NCBI GenBank assembly: GCA_027083485.1
Contig: JALWOO010000818.1
Coordinates: forward strand, 1-10,654
Direction of reading: 5' to 3'
DNA from: Amylibacter sp.
GTDB taxonomy: Bacteria; Pseudomonadota; Alphaproteobacteria; Rhodobacterales; Rhodobacteraceae
Length of the DNA: 10,654 nt
A program made the position numbers and the translations under genes. Shown here piece after piece: positions 1-6,867 of the stretch. The notes under the pieces were generated by a model. That model worked only from the letters and a program-made list of their open reading frames with translations, was not told where the DNA came from and did no database searches. The first letter of the stretch is position 1. Each line of letters opens with the position of its first letter.

Positions 1-21
1 ACCCAGTTCCTTGAAATCCAT
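1..21 (-). CDS. 5' end of a minus-strand gene, product unknown
   Basis: An ATG on the minus strand (complement of 19-21) opens seven codons, MDFKELG, running off the left edge. A Shine-Dalgarno-like AAAGGGA lies about six bases upstream of it, which supports a genuine start. The N-terminus vaguely resembles DEAD-box RNA helicases, which often start with M-x-F-x-x-L-G-L, but seven residues cannot establish this. The preceding gene ends 60 bases upstream with no clear terminator between them, so it could belong to the same transcript. Confidence 0.4.
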
Positions 22-80
22 GTGCCATCCCTTTTTTCTGGCCCTTTTTTCGGGAGAGTTTGGTTAATGGCTCCGGTTTG

Positions 81-1115
81 TCAACCGACCCCGCGCCAAT
101 TGACCCAACGTCCATGGAAATCGGCGCGGCCCAGATTGTATTTTTGCCCGCCGGGCCAGATTTGCGCTGTCAGCCCTGCGCCATCGCCTTGGCCGTCGGC
201 TTCCATGCCGATATGGGCAAGCGGTGCCTCTGCTGTGGCCGCCGCGCCGGCCTGTTGCAAGGCGGCTTCGCAGGCGTTTTGGGTGGCTTGCGGGAAATAT
301 TGCCATGCGACAGTGTGATAGACCACATGCACGGCCCCATGATGGCGGGTGGACAGGCGGGATTTCAGCCAGTCTTCGGCGTCCATGCGGGCCACGGGGG
401 CGTTTTGCTGTTGCGCAATGGCGATGGCGGCTTCGGTGCGCTGCATCCGGTCGGTCTGGTCCGGCCAGATATAGGCGCGCAGGCGCAGGGCGTCGCGCAC
501 CGGATCCAGCGGGTTGATGTCGCATCCGGCCTTGTCGATCACCTGCGGGGCGATCTGCGGGGGCAGGGGGCCGGACCAGTCAGGGGCCAGTTGCACGGTG
601 GCGTTGGGGGTGCCGAATTTCTGCCCCTCAAGGGTCAATTCAAAACGGTCCCAGTTCAGATTAAGCCCTGCACTGGCCCCGAGTTCGGAAATCACCAGCG
701 GCAGGTTGAACATGGTTTGCAGCGACAACATGGCCGGCATTAGCGCGGCCGCGCGGCGGACCTCGTTGGTTTGGGGTGGCGAATCCAGCCAGTCCTGAAG
801 CTGGTCATTATGGGCTGTCAGGGCGCTGTGAACGGCCTGCCACAGGGTGGCATCATCCACGGCATTGGGCGGATAGGCGGCGATCAACGCGGGGGATTTC
901 CCCTGCAACACCAGCGCATGCAGCGCGCCGGTCAGGCGCAGCGGCACCGAATCCCCGCGATTGGAGGCATCGCCCTGCCAGTTCAGGATACGTTCGCCGA
1001 CGGCGGTATCAGGGGCAAGCTTCTGTGCCAGAAGGGTCAGCAATCTGCCGGTAAAAGGCGAGCCAAGGGCGGTGCAGGCCTCGGCCTGTTCCTCAAAAAA
1101 CGCGCGTATCGTCAT
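81..1115 (-). CDS. DUF2332 family protein
   Basis: The 344-residue protein matches the uncharacterised DUF2332 family (COG4427 type) along its whole length. Recognisable blocks are the N-terminal AEACTALGSPFTGRLL (11-26), GDSVPLRLTGALHALVL (54-70), TNEVRRAAAL (116-125), SELGASAGLNLNWDRF (143-158) and the C-terminal WPGGQKYNLGRADFHGRW (320-337). The ELGASAG segment resembles a glycine-rich nucleotide or SAM-binding loop, which is only a resemblance. No signal peptide or membrane segment is visible, so it is probably cytoplasmic. The start follows a weak GGGG eight bases before ATG. It begins 33 bases after the pth stop codon on the same strand, so it is probably cotranscribed with pth. The family is confident; its function is unknown. 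Confidence 0.85.
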   Translation of the reverse strand: MTIRAFFEEQAEACTALGSPFTGRLLTLLAQKLAPDTAVGERILNWQGDASNRGDSVPLRLTGALHALVLQGKSPALIAAYPPNAVDDATLWQAVHSALTAHNDQLQDWLDSPPQTNEVRRAAALMPAMLSLQTMFNLPLVISELGASAGLNLNWDRFELTLEGQKFGTPNATVQLAPDWSGPLPPQIAPQVIDKAGCDINPLDPVRDALRLRAYIWPDQTDRMQRTEAAIAIAQQQNAPVARMDAEDWLKSRLSTRHHGAVHVVYHTVAWQYFPQATQNACEAALQQAGAAATAEAPLAHIGMEADGQGDGAGLTAQIWPGGQKYNLGRADFHGRWVNWRGVG

Positions 1116-1148
1116 ATCGGCCCCAAGTTATGGTCAGGTCTTCTGACC

Positions 1149-1823
1149 TTATTTAAACTTGTCCGCCAGTTTTTGTAAAGGGCTGCGGCTGTCTTCGGGG
1201 GCGGGGGCCGGTTTGGCGGGCTTTTTCATTGCCGGTTTGGTTGTGGAGGAGCGCGGCGGCGCGGTGCGCAGGGCCACCGCATTCATAAAGCGCCCCGTGT
1301 CGCCGCGCGCCAGATCATCCGCTCCGTCCGAAATACCGCGCAGCAGATCATCGAGCCAGTCCTGATCCGCCTTGGCGAAATCATGCAGCACATAGCGCGC
1401 CACCAGCTCCTTGCGCCCCGGATGGCCAATGCCAAGGCGCACACGGTTGTATTCCGGTGTGATATGCTGATGGATAGAGCGCAACCCGTTATGCCCCGCA
1501 TGGCCGCCGCCGGTTTTGACCCGACATTTTCCCGGCGCAAGGTCCAGCTCGTCATGGAATACGGTCACATCGGAGGGGGCCAGTTTGTAAAACCGCATGG
1601 CCTCGCCTACGGATTGGCCGGACAGGTTCATAAAGGTTTCCGGTTTCAGCAGAGCGATTTTTTCGCCCCCCAAACGGCCTTCGGAAATCTGGCCCTGAAA
1701 TTTGCGCCGCCACGGGGCAAAGCCGTGATCCTGCGCGATACGGTCCAGCGCCATAAAGCCGATGTTGTGCCGGTTTTGCGCGTATTTGCCGCCGGGATTG
1801 CCAAGGCCTACAAACAGTTTCAT
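1149..1823 (-). CDS. pth: Peptidyl-tRNA hydrolase
   Basis: Pth cleaves peptidyl-tRNA released prematurely from ribosomes, recycling tRNA in the cytoplasm. The 224-residue product has the bacterial Pth fold signature: FVGLGNPG (4-11) with Asn9, catalytic His19 in the NRHNIGF block, ETFMNLSG (62-69) with Asn66, HDELDL (90-95) with Asp91, and [12 protein letters not shown] (105-116) with Asn112. These match the E. coli active-site residues Asn10, His20, Asn68, Asp93 and Asn114. I chose the ATG at 1823 rather than the TTG five codons upstream because the family starts with [11 protein letters not shown] and the upstream codons (GAAAAGAAG) read as ribosome-binding sequence. About 30 residues beyond the usual end form a Pro/Ala/Lys-rich tail ending [11 protein letters not shown]. 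It lies 31 bases after a lipoprotein gene and 33 before a DUF2332 gene, an operon-like arrangement. Confidence 0.96.
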   Translation of the reverse strand: MKLFVGLGNPGGKYAQNRHNIGFMALDRIAQDHGFAPWRRKFQGQISEGRLGGEKIALLKPETFMNLSGQSVGEAMRFYKLAPSDVTVFHDELDLAPGKCRVKTGGGHAGHNGLRSIHQHITPEYNRVRLGIGHPGRKELVARYVLHDFAKADQDWLDDLLRGISDGADDLARGDTGRFMNAVALRTAPPRSSTTKPAMKKPAKPAPAPEDSRSPLQKLADKFK

Positions 1824-1854
1824 CTTCTTTTCACCCAAATCTTGCTTTGGGCTG

Positions 1855-2208
1855 TTATAAGCCGTGAACCATCAAAGTGACCACCAGATTTTCGCGCGCC
1901 TCTGCTGTGTTGTCCCTGTACATGGCGAAATCCTTTTGCAGAAGGGCCAGCAGGTCGGCACGTGCAGACGGGTGGACCTTGGCCAGATCAAGCGCATGGA
2001 TCAGGGCAGGGCCGTTTCCGTCCTGAATATCGGCCAGAATATCGTGGTGGCGGGCGTTGACATAATCCGAAACCTTGTTGCGGCGGGCCTCATAGCCGGC
2101 ATTGCCGACGGCGGTGGTTACCGCCCCGATTGGCAGCAAGAGCGGATTGCCCAGATGGCCCATATCGCAAGCGGCCAGAGCAAGAGGGAGCAGAAATAAA
2201 AGACGCAT
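1855..2208 (-). CDS. Small predicted lipoprotein
   Basis: The 117-residue product has a very short signal peptide, [14 protein letters not shown], in which LAAC is a lipobox. Cys14 would be lipidated and the mature protein would be about 104 residues, anchored in a membrane facing the periplasm. The residue after Cys is Asp15, which in enterobacteria favours inner-membrane retention; whether that rule holds here is uncertain. The mature part is mostly helical-looking and polar, with no motif I recognise. The start has a good Shine-Dalgarno (GGAAGGG, six bases before ATG). It lies between the rplY terminator and pth, 31 bases before pth, so it is likely the first gene of a lipoprotein-pth-DUF2332 transcript. 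Function unknown. Confidence 0.8.
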   Translation of the reverse strand: MRLLFLLPLALAACDMGHLGNPLLLPIGAVTTAVGNAGYEARRNKVSDYVNARHHDILADIQDGNGPALIHALDLAKVHPSARADLLALLQKDFAMYRDNTAEARENLVVTLMVHGL

Positions 2209-2276
2209 ATGAAACCCTTCCTTGCCGGCTCATCTGGTGATTCCAGCGGGAAATGCAAGGGGCAGGCACCGCGCAT

Positions 2277-2309
2277 AAAAAAACGCCCCGACCAGAGATC
2301 GGGGCGTTT
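2277..2309 (-). terminator. Intrinsic terminator of rplY
   Basis: On the minus strand an 11-bp perfect stem (arms 2299-2309 and 2281-2291, core CGCCCCGA/TCGGGGCG) encloses a 7-base loop. The 3' end runs into seven T residues (2277-2283 read on the minus strand). It begins 18 bases after the rplY stop codon and should separate rplY from the downstream lipoprotein-pth genes. Confidence 0.92.
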
Positions 2310-2327
2310 ACAGGGACGCGATGCGTC

Positions 2328-2969
2328 TTATTCTTCGGTTGCGGCCTCTTCGGTCGCGACTTCTTCTTCTGCTTCATCATCGTCGTCTTCAGCCTTCAGG
2401 CTGCTTGGCGCGGAAATATTGGCAATCACGAAATCACGGTCGGTGATCATTGGGCGTGTGCCTTCTGGCAGGGTGATCGAGGAAATGGTGACCACGTCGC
2501 CCACATCCAGATCTTCCAGATCGATTTCAATGGACGAAGGAATGTTGCCTGCTGTCACTTTCAGTTCGACTTCCGAACGCACAACGGTCAGAACGCCGCC
2601 GCGTTTCAGGCCGACAGAGGTTTCCTCGTTCTTGAAGGTCACCGGAATATACAGGTTCACGCGCGAATTGCGGTGCAGACGCATCAGATCGATGTGGGTT
2701 GGCAGGTCGTTGACAACGTGACGCTGAACACCGCGGCAGATGACGCGGAAGTCATCGTGGCCTTCGAGTTTCAGGTTGAACAGTGTGGACAGGAATTTCC
2801 CCGCCTTCAGCAGTTTCAACAATTCGTTGAATTTGACGTTGATGGCTACAGGCTCTTCGCCGCCACCGTATACAACACCTGGAACCATTCCTTCGCGGCG
2901 TGCTTGGCGGGCGGCCCCCTTGCCTGTCCCCGAACGCACTGTCGCGTTAATGTTTGGCATTTCGGCCAT
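2328..2969 (-). CDS. rplY: 50S ribosomal protein L25 (general stress protein Ctc form)
   Basis: L25 binds 5S rRNA in the central protuberance of the large ribosomal subunit. The 213-residue product is the long Ctc-type form. An N-terminal 5S-binding beta-barrel (about 1-95) contains the typical [20 protein letters not shown] (16-35). A second beta domain (about 96-185) contains [17 protein letters not shown] and a segment with DLEDLDVGD. The last 20 or so residues are strongly acidic ([14 protein letters not shown]...), as in many alphaproteobacterial L25 proteins. The ATG at 2969 is preceded by GGAGA at a suitable distance, and an internal ATG at codon 4 is a less likely start. It is followed by its own terminator and divergent from the RTX gene. 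Confidence 0.96.
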   Translation of the reverse strand: MAEMPNINATVRSGTGKGAARQARREGMVPGVVYGGGEEPVAINVKFNELLKLLKAGKFLSTLFNLKLEGHDDFRVICRGVQRHVVNDLPTHIDLMRLHRNSRVNLYIPVTFKNEETSVGLKRGGVLTVVRSEVELKVTAGNIPSSIEIDLEDLDVGDVVTISSITLPEGTRPMITDRDFVIANISAPSSLKAEDDDDEAEEEVATEEAATEE

Positions 2970-2992
2970 GATAATTCTCCAATTTTACAAGA

Positions 2993-3022
2993 GCGGCAAT
3001 CCTCCAAGGGTGTAAGTGCCGC
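2993..3022 (-). other. Possible stem-loop in the rplY 5' leader
   Basis: Perfect 6-bp arms, GCGGCA and TGCCGC, are separated by 18 bases and end 24 bases before the rplY start codon. The loop on the minus strand contains GGAGG. The stem is short with a long loop, so its existence as an RNA structure is uncertain. rplY is known to be autoregulated through its mRNA leader in E. coli, which makes a leader structure worth noting. Confidence 0.3.
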
Positions 3023-3176
3023 GTGAAGGCGTTCCTATAGGCGGGAAAGGAGCAAAAGGAAAGGGTTTTTATGGCGAAACACAAGGCAAAAGTGACCATA
3101 ATAGCGTCTCCAGCCTCCTTGGATGGATGAAACAGAAACGTTTTATTGAACGGGCGGTTCGTGCTTATCCTGAAAA

Positions 3177-3194
3177 CAGTGACGATCGTCACTG
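3177..3194. promoter_or_regulatory. CRP/FNR-like operator, copy 1
   Basis: CAGTGACGATCGTCACTG is a perfect 18-bp palindrome. Its GTGA-N6-TCAC core equals the core of the CRP consensus TGTGA-N6-TCACA. It lies 105 bases upstream of the RTX start, in the divergent region shared with rplY. The binding protein is inferred, not shown. Confidence 0.6.
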
Positions 3195-3208
3195 ACTTTA
3201 TTGGTTTA

Positions 3209-3222
3209 GTGACAATAGTCAC
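3209..3222. promoter_or_regulatory. CRP/FNR-like operator, copy 2
   Basis: GTGACAATAGTCAC repeats the GTGAC-N4-GTCAC pattern of the upstream palindrome with different central bases. The two centres (between 3185/3186 and 3215/3216) are exactly 30 bp apart, close to three helical turns, so bound dimers would lie on the same DNA face. AT-rich sequence just downstream (TATTCA, 3225-3230) could be a weak -10 with TTGGTT (3201-3206) as -35. That would put this site between the promoter elements. Confidence 0.6.
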
Positions 3223-3238
3223 ATTATTCAGAATTCTT

Positions 3239-3265
3239 GCGCAACCTGCCGTTGCGCGTTTTTTT
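3239..3265 (+). terminator. Terminator-like hairpin in the RTX gene leader
   Basis: GCGCAAC (3239-3245) pairs with GTTGCGC (3251-3257) around a 5-base loop and is followed by G and seven T residues (3259-3265). This has the form of an intrinsic terminator on the plus strand. No plus-strand gene precedes it: rplY runs the other way. It therefore either attenuates transcription into the RTX gene, terminates a short unannotated RNA, or forms a 5' stabilising hairpin. The RTX start codon is 33 bases further on. Confidence 0.6.
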
Positions 3266-3298
3266 GTGTTCGCAGGTATATATTAAAAAGAGGATAAC

Positions 3299-5149
3299 AT
3301 GGCTATTGGTAAACGCGGAAGCGAAATTCTTGTTAATACATTTACAGACGATTTTCAGGGGAACCCGAATATTGATGCCAACCCGCTGACCGGCGGGTTT
3401 CAGATTGTTTGGGAAAGCGAAGGGCAAGACGGCGATGGTCTGGGTGTCTTTGGCCAGAATTTCAACGGTGCGGGCAGCAAGGTCGATGCGGAGTTCCAGC
3501 TCAATCAACTGACCATCGGGGATCAGCGCACGCCGGATGTGGCCTTTAATGAAGATGGCAACGGGGCCTGGGTCTGGCAGACCAACGCAGAGTACAGCTC
3601 CCGCAATATCGATGCGGATGTGATCCCGGTTGCAACCGATTTCCCGGCGGACAATGAACGGATTCACCAGCGGACCTTCGGGTTTGAAAATCAGGATGCC
3701 GCCGACCGGTATTACAATTTCGAACGCCGCCTGACCTCGGATTCCGGCCCTACAGAGACGCAGATCAATTATTACGGCCCGCGTGTGGTGTCTGTTGGCG
3801 GGGATATGTTCTCTACCGGCTATTTCGCCCCAGATCTGGCGCACGGGAGCATCAGCTATAAGGTCGATGTGTTTAACGCCAATGCCTATAAAAATGTTTA
3901 CGGGAACTGGACGCGGGGGTCTACGGAGGGCGTGCGCGGAGATCGTGAAGCAACGACTTTTGGCGATCTGGCCCAGATTGATGACAGCAATGTCCTGACC
4001 GTAGAAACTCTTGCCTATGATGAAAACAGCACCGGCGGCGTGATCCAGTTTCAGGTCTTGCAGTCATACCGTGATCGGCCTTTGTCCCATGAATCGACCT
4101 ATATTTCCGCGCTGACGCCGCAAGACCGTTATATACTGGAAGGGTCCGGCAAAACGGGTATCGCCACTGATCCGCGTGTTGTGATCCTGAAAGACGGCGG
4201 TTTTGCTATCACCTGGCAGGAAGAAAACCAGAGCGCAGCCAATCAGTCCAAATGGCATTCGGATGTCTATGTTCAGGTGTTCAATGCCGATTTCACCGCC
4301 CGCACGTCAGTTGTATCGGTGGATACGCGCCCCGGTTCGGACCAGACCGCCCCGGAAATCAGTGCCTTGAAGGATGGCGGGTTTATCATCGCCTGGGCCG
4401 ATTCCAAAGGGGACGGCAAAGGCAGCGGCATCGAGGCGCAACGTTTTGACGAGGACGGAGTGAAACTCGGCCATGTCATTGATGTCAACAGCACCACACG
4501 CGGGGATCAGGTGGCTCCGGCGCTTACCACGTTGAAAAACGGTCATGTTATGGTCACATGGGAATCCGATTACGGGGATGGCTCCAATAGTTCGGTTATG
4601 GCGCAAAAATTGATTATGCAGGCCTATGGAGCGAATAAATCCCAGATATTGACCGGTACGTCGGGCGCAGAGGTTTTCAATGTTGGCAAAGGCAATGACA
4701 AAGTGAACGCAGGCGGCGGGGCTGATGTGGTCAGGGGTGGCCTTGGCAAAGACGTGCTGAATGGCGGCTTTGGCAATGACAAGCTGTTTGGCAATGGCGG
4801 TAACGACCGGCTGAATGGCGGCGTTGGGCGTGATAAACTGTTTGGCGGGGTGGGGAATGACCGGCTGGACGGCGGCAAAGGCAATGATTTCCTGCGAGGA
4901 GATGGCGGTGCGGACCGGTTTATCTTTAAGGATGGCAAGGATGTGGTGCTGGATTTTCAGGATAATATCGACACGGTGGTGTTCTCCCATTCGCTGGTGA
5001 ACGGCTCGCTCACCAAGGCGCGGCTGGCCAATATTGTTGACGAAGGGGCCGGTCAGCTCACCTTTGACTTTGGTCACGGCGATCAGCTGACGATCAAAGG
5101 CATCAGCAACTTTGCCGACCTGCGCGACGATATCGCGTTTATTGCATAA
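3299..5149 (+). CDS. Secreted-type RTX calcium-binding protein
   Basis: The 616-residue protein has no N-terminal signal peptide, as expected for type I secretion substrates, which are exported by a C-terminal signal. Residues 463-543 are nine uninterrupted nonapeptides of the GGxGxDxLx type, which fold as a calcium-binding beta-roll. They are followed by a serralysin-like C-terminal domain (about 536-616) ending in an acidic/hydrophobic tail, DDIAFIA. Upstream are blade-like repeats of the form GDQxAPxxxxLKDGGFxIxWxxxxGDG (about 24-72, 288-340, 345-396 and 402-438), common in RTX adhesins and enzymes. Residues about 95-285 match nothing I recognise, and I see no HExxH protease motif or other catalytic signature. 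The ATG follows AGAGGA at a good spacing. No ABC transporter or membrane-fusion genes are present in the window. Activity unknown; a surface or matrix protein is plausible. Confidence 0.88.
   Translation: MAIGKRGSEILVNTFTDDFQGNPNIDANPLTGGFQIVWESEGQDGDGLGVFGQNFNGAGSKVDAEFQLNQLTIGDQRTPDVAFNEDGNGAWVWQTNAEYSSRNIDADVIPVATDFPADNERIHQRTFGFENQDAADRYYNFERRLTSDSGPTETQINYYGPRVVSVGGDMFSTGYFAPDLAHGSISYKVDVFNANAYKNVYGNWTRGSTEGVRGDREATTFGDLAQIDDSNVLTVETLAYDENSTGGVIQFQVLQSYRDRPLSHESTYISALTPQDRYILEGSGKTGIATDPRVVILKDGGFAITWQEENQSAANQSKWHSDVYVQVFNADFTARTSVVSVDTRPGSDQTAPEISALKDGGFIIAWADSKGDGKGSGIEAQRFDEDGVKLGHVIDVNSTTRGDQVAPALTTLKNGHVMVTWESDYGDGSNSSVMAQKLIMQAYGANKSQILTGTSGAEVFNVGKGNDKVNAGGGADVVRGGLGKDVLNGGFGNDKLFGNGGNDRLNGGVGRDKLFGGVGNDRLDGGKGNDFLRGDGGADRFIFKDGKDVVLDFQDNIDTVVFSHSLVNGSLTKARLANIVDEGAGQLTFDFGHGDQLTIKGISNFADLRDDIAFIA
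4685..4927 (+). repeat. Nine tandem RTX nonapeptide repeats
   Basis: Nine 27-base units encode [72 protein letters not shown] and DGGADRFIF. The Asp at position five and the glycines are conserved, as needed for calcium-binding beta-roll turns. The array lies within the RTX gene and has no insertions between units. Confidence 0.93.
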
Positions 5150-5160
5150 ATACCTTCAAA

Positions 5161-5189
5161 TTTCCGGCCCTGTTATGCGGGGCCGGAAA
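5161..5189. terminator. Shared hairpin between convergent RTX gene and lldD
   Basis: A 10-bp perfect stem, TTTCCGGCCC (5161-5170) with GGGCCGGAAA (5180-5189), encloses a 9-base loop. It lies in the 48 bases between the two convergent stop codons. Neither side has a long T run (only TTT, with AAA on the other side), so it is a weak but probable bidirectional terminator. Confidence 0.65.
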
Positions 5190-5197
5190 ACGCGGTG

Positions 5198-6361
5198 TTA
5201 CATCCAGTCGCCGGTGAAATCCTTTGGAATCAGCAGGTTGTCGCGATTCATGTTGCGCAATTCCCGTTCCCCGCAAAGCGCCATGGTGATGTCCAGCTCC
5301 TTGTGGATGACCTCGAGCGCGGTGGTGACGCCGGCTTTGCCCATGGCCCCAAGGCCATAGATATAGGCGCGCCCGATCATGGTGCCTTTGGCCCCCATGG
5401 AAATTGCCTTGAGCACGTCTTGCCCTGAACGGATGCCGCTGTCCAGATGCACCTCGATCCGGTCGCCGACCGCGTCCAGAATGGCCGGTAACATGCGGAT
5501 AGAGGACAGTGCCCCGTCCAGTTGCCGCCCGCCGTGGTTGGACACGATAATCGCATCCGCGCCGGTTTTGACCGCCATTCTGGCATCTTCAGGGTCTAAA
5601 ATCCCCTTGAGGATCAGCGGCCCACCCCAGCGTTCCTTGATCCAGGCCACATCATCCCATTTCAGGGTCGGGTCGAACTGTTCCGCCGTCCATGCACCCA
5701 GGTTGGCCATGTCGGACACGCCTTCCACATGGCCGACAATATTGCCGAACACGCGCCGTTTGGTGCCCAGCATCCCCCATGCCCAGCGTTGTTTCATGGC
5801 GATGTTGATCATATTGGCGATGGTCATTTTCGGCGGCGCGGTCAGGCCGTTTTTCAGATCCTTGTGCCGCTGGCCGAGGATTTGCAGGTCATAGGTCAGC
5901 ACCAGCGCCGAACAGCCCGCCGCCTTGGCCCGGTCAATCAGCCGTCCAATGAAATCGCGGTCGCGCATCACATAGAGCTGAAACCAGAAGGGTTTTTTGG
6001 TGTGTTCGGCCACGTCCTCGATCGAACAGATCGACATGGTGGACAGGGTGAAGGGCACGCCGAATTCCTCGGCGGCCTGTGCGGCTTTGATTTCGCCGTC
6101 CGGATGTTGCATCCCCGTCAATCCGACAGGGGCCAGCGCCACCGGCATTTTGTAATTCTGCCCCAGCATCGGCATTTCGGTGCTGCGGTTGGTCATGTCT
6201 ACGGCCACCTTCTGGCGCAAACGGATATCGGCAAAATCGCTGACATTGTCGCGAAAGGTTTGTTCGGACCACGAACCGCTTTCGCAATAGTCGAAAAACA
6301 TCTTTGGCACACGTTTTTTGTAAAGTGCAAAAAGATCGTCGATATTGGTGATGACTGGCAT
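5198..6361 (-). CDS. lldD: FMN-dependent L-lactate / alpha-hydroxy-acid dehydrogenase
   Basis: The product oxidises L-lactate, or a related alpha-hydroxy acid, to the 2-keto acid using FMN. LldD-type members pass electrons to the respiratory chain at the inner face of the membrane. The 387-residue length fits the family. Visible motifs are FDYCESGSW with Tyr25, ALAPVGLTGMQHPDGE (75-90), QLYVMRD with Tyr130, LTYDLQILGQRHKDLKNG (155-172), the phosphate-contacting LKGI with Lys252, and the signature SNHGGRQLDG (274-283). In that signature His276 is the catalytic base and Arg279 binds the substrate carboxylate. DSGIRSG (307-313) and GRAYIYGLGAMG (330-341) contact FMN. The start has an excellent Shine-Dalgarno, AGGAGGT, followed by CCC and ATG. 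No lactate permease or LldR regulator is adjacent, so the exact substrate is not fixed by context. Confidence 0.93.
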   Translation of the reverse strand: MPVITNIDDLFALYKKRVPKMFFDYCESGSWSEQTFRDNVSDFADIRLRQKVAVDMTNRSTEMPMLGQNYKMPVALAPVGLTGMQHPDGEIKAAQAAEEFGVPFTLSTMSICSIEDVAEHTKKPFWFQLYVMRDRDFIGRLIDRAKAAGCSALVLTYDLQILGQRHKDLKNGLTAPPKMTIANMINIAMKQRWAWGMLGTKRRVFGNIVGHVEGVSDMANLGAWTAEQFDPTLKWDDVAWIKERWGGPLILKGILDPEDARMAVKTGADAIIVSNHGGRQLDGALSSIRMLPAILDAVGDRIEVHLDSGIRSGQDVLKAISMGAKGTMIGRAYIYGLGAMGKAGVTTALEVIHKELDITMALCGERELRNMNRDNLLIPKDFTGDWM

Positions 6362-6384
6362 GGGACCTCCTGTGTTGGCAGCAG

Positions 6385-6412
6385 GTTAAATCCGCTGTGC
6401 AAAGCTGTGCAA
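6385..6412 (-). promoter_or_regulatory. Candidate lldD promoter
   Basis: On the minus strand TTGCAC (6407-6412) and TTTAAC (6385-6390) are separated by 16 bases and would start transcription roughly 17 bases before the lldD start codon. The -10 match is partial (4 of 6), so this is a guess from spacing and base match. Confidence 0.3.
6394..6412. repeat. 10-bp direct repeat upstream of lldD
   Basis: GCTGTGCAA occurs at 6394-6402 and again at 6404-6412, a period of exactly 10 bp. The core CTGTGC recurs at 6419-6424. The repeats overlap the proposed -35 of lldD, so they could be an operator for a regulator binding one face of the helix. Confidence 0.5.
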
Positions 6413-6500
6413 GGAAAACTGTGCCGGAATTGGTAAGCTCGGTTTTCCAAATTGTCGTTTTTGCACAAGAATGCCGCGAAAGCTTTGCCGCTCAGGCCGC

Positions 6501-6516
6501 TGGCGCGAAAGCGCCA
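6501..6516. other. Short hairpin with GAAA tetraloop
   Basis: TGGCGC and GCGCCA form a 6-bp stem closed by GAAA, a stable GNRA tetraloop when read on the plus strand. There is no T run, so it is not a terminator. It would suit a structured leader or small RNA but could be chance. Confidence 0.35.
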
Positions 6517-6570
6517 CTGCCGTTGATATTGCGTAAATGATCGGAGGATTTCATGGCATAGCCCGAATTA

Positions 6571-6593
6571 TTTCGTGGCAGGTGGCCACGAGA
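6571..6593. other. Nine-bp hairpin
   Basis: TTTCGTGGC (6571-6579) pairs with GCCACGAGA (6585-6593), including one G-U pair, around the 5-base loop AGGTG. It lies just after the ATG-GCA-TAG element and has no T run. Confidence 0.4.
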
Positions 6594-6867
6594 GGCATCT
6601 TCCGGCAAGCAGATTTACGACCCCGGGAAGGGCTGTAGGCAACCTGTTGAAGGTATCATTCCTCGCTTGAAATAGGGCGTATTTATGAGCGTTTGATGGC
6701 CCTTTAGGGGCTTTACTCCAAAATTGGATCATGTTAAATATCAGGCTGGAATTGCGCGATTTGTATTTGAAAACGGGTTGGTTGGCCTATATTTGGTTTC
6801 TTACGTTTAGGGTACGCGGGCGCATGAAATATGATAACTTACAATGAGTTAAGTAGTGGAGGCCTAC

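Larger units (their letters stand above)
6424..6730. other. Intergenic stretch without a convincing gene
   Basis: This part of the lldD-OmpA gap holds no ORF I can support as a gene. It contains two hairpins and a minimal SD-ATG-GCA-TAG element, listed separately. No intrinsic terminator with a T run, tRNA or mobile-element end is visible. It could encode a small RNA or be decayed coding sequence. Confidence 0.4.

Noticed and set aside
60..743. Long plus-strand open frame opposite the DUF2332 gene
   Set aside because: It is a shadow of the minus-strand gene; it matches no family and has no ribosome-binding site, while the minus frame matches DUF2332 over its full length.
3091..3112. Third CRP-like operator starting AGTGAC
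   Set aside because: Only the left half matches; the opposite arm lacks GTCAC at the correct spacing.
4307..5077. 256-codon minus-strand frame within the RTX gene
   Set aside because: It is the antisense of the glycine-rich repeats, which keeps stop codons rare. It shows no family match or start signal.
6395..6430. Sigma-54 promoter upstream of lldD (GGCAC...TTGCA on the minus strand)
   Set aside because: The GG and GC elements are 13 bases apart rather than the required 10.
6731..6847. 38-codon ORF (MLNIRLELRDLYLKTG...) just before the OmpA-domain gene
   Set aside because: It has a hydrophobic stretch but no Shine-Dalgarno and lies where the OmpA-domain promoter should be. Not supported as a gene without conservation.
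6837..6854. ACTTA-N8-TAAGT inverted repeat before the OmpA-domain start
   Set aside because: Five-base AT-rich arms are expected by chance in this AT-rich leader, and no known operator matches.
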